Below, one piece after another: positions 7,773 through 16,581 of a stretch of DNA of 64,000 nt; positions within the stretch are counted from its first letter, which is position 1, and every line of letters begins with the position of its first letter. The stretch is from positions 1 to 64,000 of the forward strand of contig SVEG01000015.1 of NCBI GenBank assembly GCA_015057505.1. The letters are read 5' to 3'. The position numbers and the translations under genes were made by a program. The stretch is from Lachnospiraceae bacterium. Its GTDB lineage: Bacteria; Bacillota; Clostridia; Lachnospirales; Lachnospiraceae. The notes under the pieces are model-generated. The model was not told the DNA's origin, searched no databases, and worked only from the letters and a program-made list of their open reading frames with translations.

Positions 7773-9548
7773 ATGAAGAAAGCAAAAAAATTATTTATTG
7801 TATCATTTTTGACTTGCACTATATGCCTGCTTTCTGCAAGTGCCGTACATGCCGCTACAGGCTGGGTTACTTCCGGTGGCAACAAGTATTATTATACCTC
7901 CGCCGGCAATATGCATAAGGGCTGGGCCTTTCTAAACGGAAGCTGGTACTATTTCGGTACAACCTCGGGTGCAATGCAAACCGGACTGCTTACCGACAAC
8001 GGTCACCTGTATTACCTTTACAGCAACGGTAAAATGGCCACAGGCAACGTAAGGTTTCCTGAAGGTACATATACATTTGACTCAAGCGGCGCTCTGACCA
8101 CTACCCCCGGATGGCATAAAATCAACGGATATGATTATTATTTTACAAATTCAAACACTGTACTTACAAATACTCGTACTCCGGATGGCTATTATGTAAA
8201 TAATAACGGGCAGTGGCTCAGTGGTGTTATAAGCAAAGGTATAGATGTGTCCCGTTATCAAGGCACAATCAATTGGCGCGCCGTCAAAAATTCAGGTATT
8301 GATTTTGCCATAGTTCGGGTATCCGGTAACTCCAAATATACTTTGGATGCCCAGTTTCATAACAACATGACAGGTGCGAACAATGCAGGTCTTAAGGTTG
8401 GTGTATATATTTATTCATATGCAACCACACCTGCACAGGCTGTTAATGAAGCCAATTTTGTAATCAGCCAGATAAAGAAATATAATGTTTCTTTCCCTGT
8501 TGCAATCGACATTGAAGACAGTGTACACAGGGCAAAAACACCGGCCGAGCTGGCAGCCATCGCAAATGCGTTTTGTTCAACCATCGAAGCTGCAGGCTAC
8601 TATCCGATTGTTTACGGAAGCAAGACCTGGTTTACCAGCTATATTCAGACATCCGCAATAAAATATGATTTGTGGGTTGCCCAATACAACAGTTTCTGCA
8701 CATATAACAAATATGATATATGGCAGGCAAGCAGCACAGGAAGGGTTAATGGAATAAGCGGTAATGTAGATATTAATTATCTTTATAAAGATTATTCTTC
8801 GATAATTATCCAAAATGGATGGTGTCAAAAGAATGGGGCTTACTACTATCACAAAAACTATAAACCCGTAACCGGCATCCAGACTATTGACGGAGAAAAG
8901 TATTATTTTGATGTAACAGGTCGTATGCATACGGGTTGGGCTCTTCTTAACAACATATGGTACTATTTTAATGATGACGGAAAGATGGCTACAGGCTGGA
9001 TCGAGTATAAGAATGATTGGTACTATTTAAAATCCGACGGCAAAATGGCTACAGGTTGGATAACTATTCCGAGCGGCACTTATTATCTTACTCCCGGTAA
9101 CGGCGATATGTTAACCGGATGGCAAGCCATCGACGGTAAGCAGTACTACTTCCATGATAGTGGTGCACGTGCAAACGGATTTATTACTCTCGGCAACAAA
9201 ACATACTACCTCGGAAATGATTCAGTACTTAAAACCGGATGGCAAACAATTAACGGTGCCACCTATTATTTTGATACTACAGGTGTAATGCAAAAAGGCT
9301 GGACAGACATTGACGGCAACCGCTATTACTTCAATATTGACGGCGTAATGATGAGAGAGTGGATACACTTAAACAATACCTGGTACTATCTTGATAAGAC
9401 TACAGGTATTATGCATACCGGCTGGCTTAAGCTTGGCGAAGATTGGTTCTACCTCATGCCCGACACAGGAAAAATGCTCGCCAGCTGTAGTAAGAACATA
9501 GACGGAACCGTTTATTCCTTCGATCCTAACGGATATTGGATTCCGTAA
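7773..9548 (+). CDS. GH25 lysozyme with flanking cell-wall-binding repeats
   Basis: 591-residue exported muramidase. It has a signal peptide (1-28), cell-wall-binding repeats (about 30-145), a GH25 catalytic domain (about 150-345) and about ten more aromatic repeats to the C-terminus. The GH25 domain shows G-I-D-V-S-R-Y-Q-G at its start and A-I-D-I-E-D near residue 245, which carry the catalytic acids of the family; it ends with the conserved V-D-I-N-Y-L. It would cleave the beta-1,4 bond between MurNAc and GlcNAc, probably in its own wall during remodelling or separation. ATG 7773 is preferred because AGGAGG lies 5-6 nt upstream; the frame is open further back to a TTG at 7743 that lies right after the promoter. 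Confidence 0.92.
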   Translation: MKKAKKLFIVSFLTCTICLLSASAVHAATGWVTSGGNKYYYTSAGNMHKGWAFLNGSWYYFGTTSGAMQTGLLTDNGHLYYLYSNGKMATGNVRFPEGTYTFDSSGALTTTPGWHKINGYDYYFTNSNTVLTNTRTPDGYYVNNNGQWLSGVISKGIDVSRYQGTINWRAVKNSGIDFAIVRVSGNSKYTLDAQFHNNMTGANNAGLKVGVYIYSYATTPAQAVNEANFVISQIKKYNVSFPVAIDIEDSVHRAKTPAELAAIANAFCSTIEAAGYYPIVYGSKTWFTSYIQTSAIKYDLWVAQYNSFCTYNKYDIWQASSTGRVNGISGNVDINYLYKDYSSIIIQNGWCQKNGAYYYHKNYKPVTGIQTIDGEKYYFDVTGRMHTGWALLNNIWYYFNDDGKMATGWIEYKNDWYYLKSDGKMATGWITIPSGTYYLTPGNGDMLTGWQAIDGKQYYFHDSGARANGFITLGNKTYYLGNDSVLKTGWQTINGATYYFDTTGVMQKGWTDIDGNRYYFNIDGVMMREWIHLNNTWYYLDKTTGIMHTGWLKLGEDWFYLMPDTGKMLASCSKNIDGTVYSFDPNGYWIP

Positions 9549-9560
9549 TATCAACAATTA

Positions 9561-9610
9561 AAACTGTCACTGCAAGGTACGGATTATCCGCTTCACTGCA
9601 GCGGCAGTTT
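9561..9610 (+). terminator. terminator of the lysozyme gene
   Basis: A 14-bp stem with one G-U pair and one mismatch (AAACTG...CTGCA at 9561-9574 with 9597-9610) is followed by TTTATT. Confidence 0.75.
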
Positions 9611-9648
9611 TTTATTGCTTCTAACCACCCAATATGACATAAAGCATA

Positions 9649-9677
9649 TTGATTTTGAAATTTTGATAATGTATAAT
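9649..9677 (+). promoter_or_regulatory. sigma-A promoter of xpaC-telA
   Basis: TTGATT (9649-9654), 17 bp, TATAAT (9672-9677). It leaves a leader of about 125 nt with the bipartite hairpin at 9693-9735. Confidence 0.75.
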
Positions 9678-9692
9678 ATGAACAGCGCCTGT

Positions 9693-9735
9693 AAAAGAGT
9701 TTGCAATGCAAACTCTTTTGAAAACGAAGTTTTCC
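9693..9735 (+). repeat. dispersed bipartite hairpin, copy 1
   Basis: Hairpin one is AAAAGAGTTTGC, AAT, then its 12-nt complement; hairpin two follows at 9720-9735 (GAAAAC-GAA-GTTTTCC). The same pair of hairpins recurs at 28450-28493 and 56487-56527. Here it sits in the xpaC leader, where it could attenuate transcription. Confidence 0.75.
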
Positions 9736-9810
9736 ATAGAAAAGGAAAAACAAGCGGCGTGAAGCGACATTTGTTTTTATTGCGAGCCTATGTGACATCC
9801 GGAGGGGTAT

Positions 9811-11127
9811 ATGGATAACAAAAATTCAAATTTAAAAGAAGAAATAAGAGACAAGGTTCAGTCCGCCATAGAATCCAAGGACTTTACTAATTTAAATAAT
9901 GACATAACTTCATCGGTTAACAGTGCACTTGAAGAGCTCAGATACCGTCTCCGTTATAAACCGGTAGACGAACAACCTGTTTCAAATAAGGCACAGACTC
10001 CTGTAACTCCGGACAATTCTGCTCCACGAAGCAATGTCCATATAGGTTTTATGTCCTCACAGACAATAGCATACAAACCGCCGACAGGAAGCACATCTTC
10101 CAAACAGATTAGCCGCAATGCTGCTTCGGTACCTGCCAAGACTCCGGGTAAACAGGCTCCGGCCGTAGCAATACCTCACAGGCCTGTTGGCAAGATAAAA
10201 GGTTCCTTTTATTACGCACTCGGTATTACAGCCACAGCACTTACATCTGTAGGCACATTAGCGTTAGCCGCAGTCAGTTCGGCACTTCCGAGCGTCACTG
10301 CTTTGAGCGTTACAACCGGCGGACTTTTTATGTCATTACCTTTTTGGATTATACTTACCTGGCGCGGCTCATCAATCCGAAAAAGATATACCCGTTTTCA
10401 GATGTATATGTCAAGACTCCGCTCTAAAGGCTATGCTTCAATATCAGAGCTAGCCCGCTCAGTAGGACGTTCTGAGCAATATGTAATCCGTGATTTGCAA
10501 AAGATGCTCTCGGACGGAATGTTCCTCGAAGGGCATTTTGATGAAAAGTATACTTGCTTTATTGCCAACAATGCAAGCTGGCAGCAGTACATGGCAGCTC
10601 AGGACGGTTATTATAACCGCGTAAACAGCACTGCTTCTGCAGGCACACAGGACACTGTAATTGATGAATCCAAGCGACAGAATGACAAGGTTAATGCCGT
10701 TATCAAGCAGGGAACCGAATATATTCAAAAGATTCGTCAGATTAATGATGAACTTCCTGATGAAGAAATTTCATCCAAACTTGACACGCTCGAAACTACC
10801 ATTGATAAAATTTTTCAGCATATTGATGAGCATCCCGAACAACTTCCCGAGCTCGATAAGTTCATACAGTATTACATGCCCACCACACTCAAGCTGATAA
10901 CAGTTTATCGTGACTTCGATATTCAACCCATCCAGGGTGAAAATATAAACACTGCAAAAAAAGAGATTTTAGGCACTTTAGACACCATCAACCATGCATT
11001 TATCAAGCTTTTTGACAGTCTTTTCCAGGCAACCGCCTGGGATGTGTCCGCCGATATTTCGGTACTTGAGACAATGCTTGCCCGTGAAGGTCTTACCAAA
11101 AGTGTTTTTGAAACGAAAGGAGAATAA
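9811..11127 (+). CDS. xpaC: XpaC-family membrane protein
   Basis: 438 residues. A charged, low-complexity N-terminus (1-125) is followed by two adjacent membrane helices (about 133-158 and 165-185). Then comes a segment resembling a winged helix (Y-A-S-I-S-E-L-A-R-S-V-G near 210), and a long coiled-coil C-terminal half of the XpaC (5-bromo-4-chloroindolyl phosphate hydrolysis) family. It ends 2 nt before telA, the same pairing as xpaC-yaaN in Bacillus. Role in the cell is not settled; the pair is linked to envelope stress. GGAGG lies upstream of the ATG. Confidence 0.82.
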   Translation: MDNKNSNLKEEIRDKVQSAIESKDFTNLNNDITSSVNSALEELRYRLRYKPVDEQPVSNKAQTPVTPDNSAPRSNVHIGFMSSQTIAYKPPTGSTSSKQISRNAASVPAKTPGKQAPAVAIPHRPVGKIKGSFYYALGITATALTSVGTLALAAVSSALPSVTALSVTTGGLFMSLPFWIILTWRGSSIRKRYTRFQMYMSRLRSKGYASISELARSVGRSEQYVIRDLQKMLSDGMFLEGHFDEKYTCFIANNASWQQYMAAQDGYYNRVNSTASAGTQDTVIDESKRQNDKVNAVIKQGTEYIQKIRQINDELPDEEISSKLDTLETTIDKIFQHIDEHPEQLPELDKFIQYYMPTTLKLITVYRDFDIQPIQGENINTAKKEILGTLDTINHAFIKLFDSLFQATAWDVSADISVLETMLAREGLTKSVFETKGE

Positions 11128-11129
11128 TA

Positions 11130-12314
11130 ATGGATAAGGATTTACAGGAATTTTCAGTAAACGCAACACCTACATTAACCTTTGAGCCCTTCAAGGATGA
11201 TGTACAGACAGAAGCCGAAGCAGAGGTTTCAGCAGCACTTTCAGAGATTGAGGCCAATGCCGCAGTACCTGCTCAGCAGATTTTTGACGAAAGTACCTTA
11301 ACAACAGAAGAACGCGAGATGATTGCAACTTTCGCATCACAGATTGAGCTTAACAATTCAAGCCTCATAATGCAGTACGGTGCAGGTGCCCAAAAGAAGA
11401 TTGCAGATTTTTCGGGAACTGCTTTAGACAAGGTTCAGACAAAAGACCTCGGCGAAGTAGGTAACATGCTTTCAAGTGTTGTTACAGAGCTCAAGAGCTT
11501 TGATGTTGATGACGAGCCCAAGGGACTTTTAAGCTTCTTCAAGAAAACTGCCAATAAGGTAACAGCACTTCAGGCTAAATACGACAAGGCAGAGAACAAC
11601 GTTGCCAAAATTTCAACAGCTCTCGAAGATGCGCAGATTACATTATTAAAGGATGTTGCAATGCTCGACAAGATGTATGACCTTAACCTTACATACTTTA
11701 AAGAGCTCTCAATGTACATCCTTGCCGGCAAAAAGCGCCTTGAAAAAGCTCAGAACGAAGAGCTTCCCGCATTAATTGAGAAATCCAAAGCATCCGGTCT
11801 TCCCGAAGATGCACAGGCAGCCAACGATTTTGCCAACCTCATCAATCGTTTTGAGAAGAAGGTTCACGATCTTGAGCTTACAAGAGCGATTTCTCTTCAG
11901 ATGGCTCCGCAGATTCGTCTCGTACAGTCCAACGATACATTGATGGCAGAGAAGATTCAGTCAACTCTTGTTAACACAATTCCTCTTTGGAAGAGCCAGA
12001 TGGTTCTTGCTCTCGGTGTTTCTCATTCCGCGCAGGCTGCAGAAGCACAGCAGGAAGTAACTAACATGACTAATGAGCTCCTCAAGAAAAATGCTGCAAC
12101 GCTCAAGATGGCAACCATCGAAACAGCCAAGGAGACAGAGCGTGGCATAGTAGACATCGAGACACTCAAAACCACAAATCAGGCCCTCATCTCAACCTTC
12201 GACGAAGTAATCAAGATTCAGTCCGACGGCCGCAAGAAACGTGCCGAGGCCGAATTAGAACTTCGCAAGATCGAGAACGAATTAAAAAACAAACTTCTCG
12301 AAGTCCGCAACTAA
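11130..12314 (+). CDS. telA: TelA/YaaN toxic-anion-resistance family protein
   Basis: 394-residue soluble helical protein with the TelA-family layout: an acidic N-terminus, then extended helices (D-K-M-Y-D-L-N near 190, the R-A-I-S-L-Q-M-A-P-Q-I-R-L-V-Q signature near 250-265, and a C-terminal coiled coil). The family is named for tellurite resistance plasmid genes; chromosomal copies paired with XpaC are associated with cell-envelope stress, so a tellurite role is not implied. It starts 2 nt after xpaC with AAAGGAG inside the xpaC end, so the two are translated from one message. It ends at the edge of the giant palindrome. Confidence 0.9.
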   Translation: MDKDLQEFSVNATPTLTFEPFKDDVQTEAEAEVSAALSEIEANAAVPAQQIFDESTLTTEEREMIATFASQIELNNSSLIMQYGAGAQKKIADFSGTALDKVQTKDLGEVGNMLSSVVTELKSFDVDDEPKGLLSFFKKTANKVTALQAKYDKAENNVAKISTALEDAQITLLKDVAMLDKMYDLNLTYFKELSMYILAGKKRLEKAQNEELPALIEKSKASGLPEDAQAANDFANLINRFEKKVHDLELTRAISLQMAPQIRLVQSNDTLMAEKIQSTLVNTIPLWKSQMVLALGVSHSAQAAEAQQEVTNMTNELLKKNAATLKMATIETAKETERGIVDIETLKTTNQALISTFDEVIKIQSDGRKKRAEAELELRKIENELKNKLLEVRN

Positions 12315-12321
12315 ATACAAT

Positions 12322-12936
12322 AATAAACCACAGGCAGTTTCCGGCCAACGGAGGCTGCCCTTTTTATGTCCTGCACCCACTCTACCCGTCTGCCATACAG
12401 TACAGCTTTAAGGCGATATTTGCTTTCGCTCGCAACATTTAAGGTTTTAAGAAGTACTAACGCTTTTGCTTTCCACCTTACGATTATATGCCGCTCCGTT
12501 AAACTCTTGGAATTGAAGAAATTCATGTGATTTGGGGAATATGTAATTTTATATGCAAGGGTTAAAGGCACTTAAAAAACCTCGCTCCTTGGCTCGTGAG
12601 ACGAAACTCAAAGAATCATATGAATGATATACTAATTGTTTCGTCTCACAAGCCTAGTAGCGCTAGGTTTTTTTCGTAGCGAGAGCGTGCCTTATAACCC
12701 TTGCATATAAAATTACATATTCCCCAAACCACTGAACTTCTAATCAATTCCACTCAGACAACTCTGCGCGGCACAATTGGGTGGAAAGCTTAAAAGCGTA
12801 AGTACTTCTAGAAAACCTTTGTTGCCTTCGGAAAGCAAATATCGCCTTAAAGCTGTACTGTATGGCAGACGGGTAGAGTGGGTGCAGGACATAAAAAGGG
12901 CAGCCTCCATTGGTTGGAAACTGCCTGTGATTTATT
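12322..12936. repeat. giant imperfect palindrome (about 615 bp), copy 1
   Basis: Left arm 12322-about 12625, right arm about 12630-12936. The outer parts 12350-12427 and 12831-12908 are perfect reverse complements over 78 bp, and most of the rest pairs with bulges and internal loops. The apex stem (GTGAGACGAAAC with GTTTCGTCTCAC) closes a loop around 12610-12645. Each end carries a GGCAG...CTGCC hairpin plus TTTTT, serving as terminator for telA (+) and, on the other strand, for the fliT-like gene, whose stop it overlaps. Core segments 12557-12590 and 12661-12702 are identical to copy 2 (22714-22747, 22818-22859), while the outer arms are unrelated to copy 2. No protein-coding capacity is believable. 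Confidence 0.9.
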
Positions 12937-13414
12937 TTTTCTTATCTAAGAATTGCGGGTCTACGAAATTAAGTTTGTTCATACTGTTGTAGTAGTTCTG
13001 GGCTACTTTTTGTGAATTCTTGATTTGGTAAACCTCTTTCTTGAGTTTGGTAAAGTGGGCTTTGATGGTATCTTTGTTACGCTCCTCTTCTGCCTGAATT
13101 GACATACTGAGCTGTGTTATCTTTGATATTAGAGTCTGCATCTCTTTAATTTGGGGCTTATACGCTTCTTTCTTACCTTCAAGCGCCTCTTTAACCCTGT
13201 CATAAAGTTTTTGAAAACCACTGTCAAGATTATTAAGTGTATCTATACATTCACCTTTTTTATCAACAGTAACATTAAACGCTTCCAAATCAAGTGTTTC
13301 CGCCTGAATAAGCACCTTCTGTTCATTGTTGAGTTCCGTAATTTGATTGAGTATGTCAACTTTTTTCTTAAGACTGTCAATCATTATCTGTACATATTCT
13401 GTTTCATGCTCCAT
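12932..13414 (-). CDS. FliT/FlgN-like flagellar export chaperone
   Basis: 160-residue all-helical, coiled-coil protein with no membrane segment. It follows fliS by 28 nt at the end of the flaG-fliD-fliS run, the place of fliT in many clostridia. FliT-type proteins bind FliD or late export substrates and keep them unfolded; sequence identity to known FliT is weak, so the call rests on size, fold and position. The ATG at 13414 is chosen since GAGG lies 7 nt upstream; an ATG two codons earlier is only 1 nt from it. The stop overlaps the right end of the palindrome. Confidence 0.6.
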   Translation of the reverse strand: MEHETEYVQIMIDSLKKKVDILNQITELNNEQKVLIQAETLDLEAFNVTVDKKGECIDTLNNLDSGFQKLYDRVKEALEGKKEAYKPQIKEMQTLISKITQLSMSIQAEEERNKDTIKAHFTKLKKEVYQIKNSQKVAQNYYNSMNKLNFVDPQFLDKKK

Positions 13415-13442
13415 ATACATACCTCTGTCCGATTATATTGTT

Positions 13443-13826
13443 CTATGCACGTCTTCCTGCAATCTGCATAACTTCTTTCCACGTGTCACGCATCGTACGA
13501 AGATGTACAAGGACCTCTTCAAGTATCTCTTTATCCTTCTTAATGTTCGCATCAACAAGTCGATCGCTCAAGTAAGAATACACATTTTCAAAATCCTGAG
13601 CGACAGGATATTTGTGGTTAAGAGTTGCTCGAAACTCAGCAATAATATTCTGGACTTTTCTTATATTGGTATGTGCCTTCTGAATGTCTTTCTGCTCAAC
13701 ACCCATGATGGCAATATTACAAAACTTAATTGCACCCTCATATAACATAAGAGTCAATTCAGCCGGAGTAGCTGTCATTATTTTGCTGTTCTGATATGTA
13801 GCATACGCACTCTGCATTGTTGCCAT
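13443..13826 (-). CDS. fliS: flagellin export chaperone FliS
   Basis: 127 residues, the family's usual length. It opens with the typical A-Y-x-x-Y-Q-x-x-x-I and T-A-(T/S)-P-x-E-L-(T/I)-L-M-L-Y-(E/D)-G-A signature (about 7-32), followed by a four-helix bundle. FliS binds the flagellin C-terminus and prevents early assembly in the cytoplasm. It lies between fliD and the fliT-like gene; AGGAGG is 8 nt before the ATG. The flagellin gene itself is not in this window. Confidence 0.95.
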   Translation of the reverse strand: MATMQSAYATYQNSKIMTATPAELTLMLYEGAIKFCNIAIMGVEQKDIQKAHTNIRKVQNIIAEFRATLNHKYPVAQDFENVYSYLSDRLVDANIKKDKEILEEVLVHLRTMRDTWKEVMQIAGRRA

Positions 13827-13855
13827 ATAAACAACCTCCTAAAGTACTTTAATTA

Positions 13856-15337
13856 TTATTGAGCTGTTCCCAAAAGACCTGACAAATATGACGAATTAGC
13901 CTGAAGTTCTGACATAGCTTTTTCCATAGCGGCAAACTTACTGTACCAGTAATCTTCCTGCTCCGTAACATACTCTTCCCAATCAGAAATCTTTTTCTTA
14001 ATGTCCGTAAGCTCTGTAGTCATCTGCTTATCATTATATACGGTAAACGCACTGCTAAGCTGTGTAGCCTGCATCTTCTCGCCGACCTTCTCATAAAGGT
14101 CTGTTGCAAGATTCTTAAAGAATTCTCCCACTGCTTCGGGATCTGCCGCAATCATGCTCTTAAGTTTATCATCACTTCCTGAAGATGATGCATCATCAGG
14201 ATCTCCGTCAATATGATAAACACCCTTCTCAAACTCTGATGCAGTAAAATAGCTGAGTGTTCCGATGCCAAAGCTTGACAAGCTGTACTTGGTTCCGTTA
14301 ATCTCATATGTTGACTGCATCGTATTCTTAAGCATCGAAGAAAGCGAACCTACGGTATTATCTCTTCTAAGCAATGAATCTTTAATCTTCTTTTCCCACT
14401 TCTCAACATCCTCTTCGGACATTGCTTCCTTCTCTTCGCTTGTAAGCGGCTCGTAACCCTTTGCAGAGTCCGCACCGTATATTGTGTCAAGCTCTTTAAT
14501 AAGCTCGTTATACTCTTTAATAAAACCCTTAATCGTATTGTAAATTGCATCTACATCAGTACTTGTACTGAGTGTTATCGCAGATGTCGTCTTCTCCTTA
14601 ACCTCAATTGTAAGACCGTTAATGGAAAAGTTATTGCTCGAAGACTTAAACTCAGCATTGTTAAGAAGAATTCTCGCATCTTCTCCGGCAAGCTTAACTG
14701 CTTCACTACCCGCATTATCATAGTCAAGACCAAGTGCGCTAAGTGCCGCCATATCACCTGACAATTCAAAATCTGCCGCCTTACCGCTTTCCTTGGAGCT
14801 TATAAAAAATCTCTGGTTATTGGTATCAAAAGACGCATTAAGTCCCTCTGCCTTCAAGGCTTCCGTAAACTGATTAATTGTCATATCAGGAGTAAGTGCT
14901 ATCTCTTTTGTTTCCCCATTCACTGTCAATGTAATGGATGTATCCGCAGTAATACCAAGCTCCGAAAGCTTGGAGGATGTCGTGTAATCACCCTTAAGAT
15001 CTGCTCCCGTAAGATAACCTGTACTAGCAAGATCTAAAACTTCCAAAGACTGTGACCCCTGAATTGCATTAGAAGCTGCAATAACACTTGCCTTAGTCTC
15101 GTCAGATGCAACAGTTTTCTTACTGTTATATGCCTTCGACATACGAAGATTACTTAAACTTCCCGAATATAATTTATAAATCTTTGTGTTTAATTCTTTC
15201 CATTTTTCCTGCTTCCATTCAAGCTTCGTCTGGCTCTTCTCATAAGATTCTTTCTTCACATTATATGATGACACGAGCTCCTGAACCAATGATTCAGTAT
15301 CCAAGCCTGAAACCATACCAGATAAACGTATAGGCAT
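13856..15337 (-). CDS. fliD: flagellar cap / hook-associated protein 2
   Basis: 493 residues. The N-terminal heptad region starts I-R-L-S-G-M-V-S-G-L-D-T-E-S-L-V, the diagnostic FliD opening. A middle region with variable beta domains (about 90-300) and a C-terminal coiled coil (about 440-485) ending in L-G-T-A-Q complete the family layout. FliD forms the cap under which flagellin subunits fold at the filament tip. It lies 12 nt after flaG with AAGGAGG before the ATG. Confidence 0.96.
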   Translation of the reverse strand: MPIRLSGMVSGLDTESLVQELVSSYNVKKESYEKSQTKLEWKQEKWKELNTKIYKLYSGSLSNLRMSKAYNSKKTVASDETKASVIAASNAIQGSQSLEVLDLASTGYLTGADLKGDYTTSSKLSELGITADTSITLTVNGETKEIALTPDMTINQFTEALKAEGLNASFDTNNQRFFISSKESGKAADFELSGDMAALSALGLDYDNAGSEAVKLAGEDARILLNNAEFKSSSNNFSINGLTIEVKEKTTSAITLSTSTDVDAIYNTIKGFIKEYNELIKELDTIYGADSAKGYEPLTSEEKEAMSEEDVEKWEKKIKDSLLRRDNTVGSLSSMLKNTMQSTYEINGTKYSLSSFGIGTLSYFTASEFEKGVYHIDGDPDDASSSGSDDKLKSMIAADPEAVGEFFKNLATDLYEKVGEKMQATQLSSAFTVYNDKQMTTELTDIKKKISDWEEYVTEQEDYWYSKFAAMEKAMSELQANSSYLSGLLGTAQ

Positions 15338-15349
15338 ATGAACACCTCC

Positions 15350-15775
15350 TTACAATTTCTCGTCTACAATAAGACCTGCCAATTCAAGTGCCTTTGAAAT
15401 CCTGTCTAACGCCTCTTCAACAGGGAATTCCTTAATAACTTCCTTGGTATCCTTGTCCACAATGCTAATCATTACCCTGTTGGTAGCTTCATGCAGACTG
15501 TATCTGCACTCCGTCTTATTCATCTCAATATTGAGTCTGTCAACCGTCTTCTGTAACTCTGCCGTTGAAACCGGTTTCTTTTTTGTTTCCTCGCCCTGAG
15601 CATAAGCGCTTCCTTCTGCGCCTTCATATACTGCTTTCTTCTTAACTGCCACCGTATCAGAAACTGATGCTGTCTTTACCGCCGCTGCAGCCGAAACACT
15701 TGGTGTAGTTGCCGAAGCAGCTACCGGCTGTGTGCTCTGATATGATGATACCGCTCTGATTCCTTCTAATGACAT
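15350..15775 (-). CDS. flaG: FlaG family protein
   Basis: 141 residues. The first 70 are Ala/Ser/Val-rich and variable; the last 70 form the conserved FlaG domain (L-Q-K-T-V-D-R-L-N near 78, then V-D-K-D-T-K-E-V-I-K-E-F-P). FlaG influences filament length in several bacteria. The start is set at 15775 because GGAGG overlaps an in-frame ATG five codons earlier and serves this one. A sigma-D-type promoter at 15837-15863 would drive flaG-fliD-fliS-fliT. Confidence 0.9.
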   Translation of the reverse strand: MSLEGIRAVSSYQSTQPVAASATTPSVSAAAAVKTASVSDTVAVKKKAVYEGAEGSAYAQGEETKKKPVSTAELQKTVDRLNIEMNKTECRYSLHEATNRVMISIVDKDTKEVIKEFPVEEALDRISKALELAGLIVDEKL

Positions 15776-15822
15776 TTCTTGCACCTCCATGTAAATTTAG
15801 AATTTTCCTATAAATTAAAATA

Positions 15823-15872
15823 TTCTGCTGTTAGTTATATCGGACATAATTCCCATAAAATTAACAGCAGAA
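15823..15872 (-). terminator. hairpin after csrA enclosing the flaG promoter
   Basis: An 11-bp perfect stem (TTCTGCTGTTA, 15823-15833 with 15862-15872) has a 28-nt loop and is followed on the minus strand by TATTTTAATTT. It would end the fliW-csrA transcript; the loop holds most of the flaG promoter. Confidence 0.65.
15837..15863 (-). promoter_or_regulatory. sigma-D (flagellar) promoter of flaG-fliD-fliS
   Basis: TAAT (15860-15863), 15 bp, TCCGATAT (15837-15844) on the minus strand. Same layout as the boxes at 6063-6089 and 22442-22468. Confidence 0.65.
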
Positions 15873-15880
15873 ATCAAATT

Positions 15881-16099
15881 TTATTTAAAAATATTACGTA
15901 ATGCCTCGATTCCGTCGGCACTTACAGACTCCTTATTACTCTCCTGAATCTGTAAATATACTTCTTTTCTGTAAATCGGTACTGATTTGGGAGCAGATAT
16001 TCCAAGCTTAACCTGATCACCCTTTATCTCCAGCACTACAACTTCAATATCGTTATTAATAACGATTGCTTCTTCTTTCTTTCTTGATAAGGCCAGCAT
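15881..16099 (-). CDS. csrA: carbon storage regulator CsrA
   Basis: 72 residues. It begins [10 protein letters not shown] and has the [11 protein letters not shown] and I-Y-R-K-E-V-Y blocks of the RNA-binding beta domain. CsrA dimers bind GGA motifs in leaders (flagellin mRNA in Bacillus) and block translation; FliW from the gene just upstream sequesters it. The fliW-csrA gap is 2 nt. Confidence 0.97.
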   Translation of the reverse strand: MLALSRKKEEAIVINNDIEVVVLEIKGDQVKLGISAPKSVPIYRKEVYLQIQESNKESVSADGIEALRNIFK

Positions 16100-16101
16100 A
16101 C

Positions 16102-16566
16102 TTATTCACCTGCCCTTTCTTTTGCATTCTTTAATGCCTCGTAAATAGGCTCTCTTACGAGATAATCATCATTCTCAGCTATTACCTGACAACCTTTTCT
16201 TGTATTCGCATGAATAACAATCGGCGCCTTAAAATTAACTGTCATCCTGGTAATATCGGCAGGAACCTTAATAGTTGTAAATATCATCAAATCTTCAGGA
16301 TTAAGCTCACCGATGGAAGCCAGTATTTCATCCTCAACCACAGGATTATAATCCTCCTTTACAAGGTACGGATTAATAATCGGAATTGCAAAATTCTCAT
16401 CATCAAGTGACTGAAGCCATGTTATTGTGTCTCCTTCTCCCTTTTCGGAATCATACAAAAGCACAAATTTCTTCATATCCTCAAGACCGATTATTCCGTT
16501 GTCAAATGCGAGTACTTTCTCTTCTGCAATATCAACTTCCCCAAAAATCCTTGTTTTTACCTTCAT
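16102..16566 (-). CDS. fliW: flagellar assembly factor FliW
   Basis: 154 residues, full length, with the typical G-I-I-G-L-E-D-x-K-x-F-V-L-L near 25-40 and the [10 protein letters not shown] segment near 120. FliW binds both flagellin and CsrA, so free flagellin releases FliW to antagonise CsrA. It follows flgL by 15 nt (GGAGG upstream) and precedes csrA, the conserved order. Confidence 0.95.
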   Translation of the reverse strand: MKVKTRIFGEVDIAEEKVLAFDNGIIGLEDMKKFVLLYDSEKGEGDTITWLQSLDDENFAIPIINPYLVKEDYNPVVEDEILASIGELNPEDLMIFTTIKVPADITRMTVNFKAPIVIHANTRKGCQVIAENDDYLVREPIYEALKNAKERAGE

Positions 16567-16581
16567 TATATCATACCTCCG

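Noticed and set aside
9615..9818. 67-residue plus ORF before xpaC
   Set aside because: It begins upstream of the xpaC promoter and crosses the promoter and hairpin; no ribosome site.
12311..12992. Two ORFs (12311-12571 minus, 12777-12992 plus) ending in the same K-Y-R-L-K-A-V-type peptide
   Set aside because: They are read from the two arms of the palindrome, lack ribosome sites and end in terminators; likely to be mis-annotated as paralogous hypothetical proteins.
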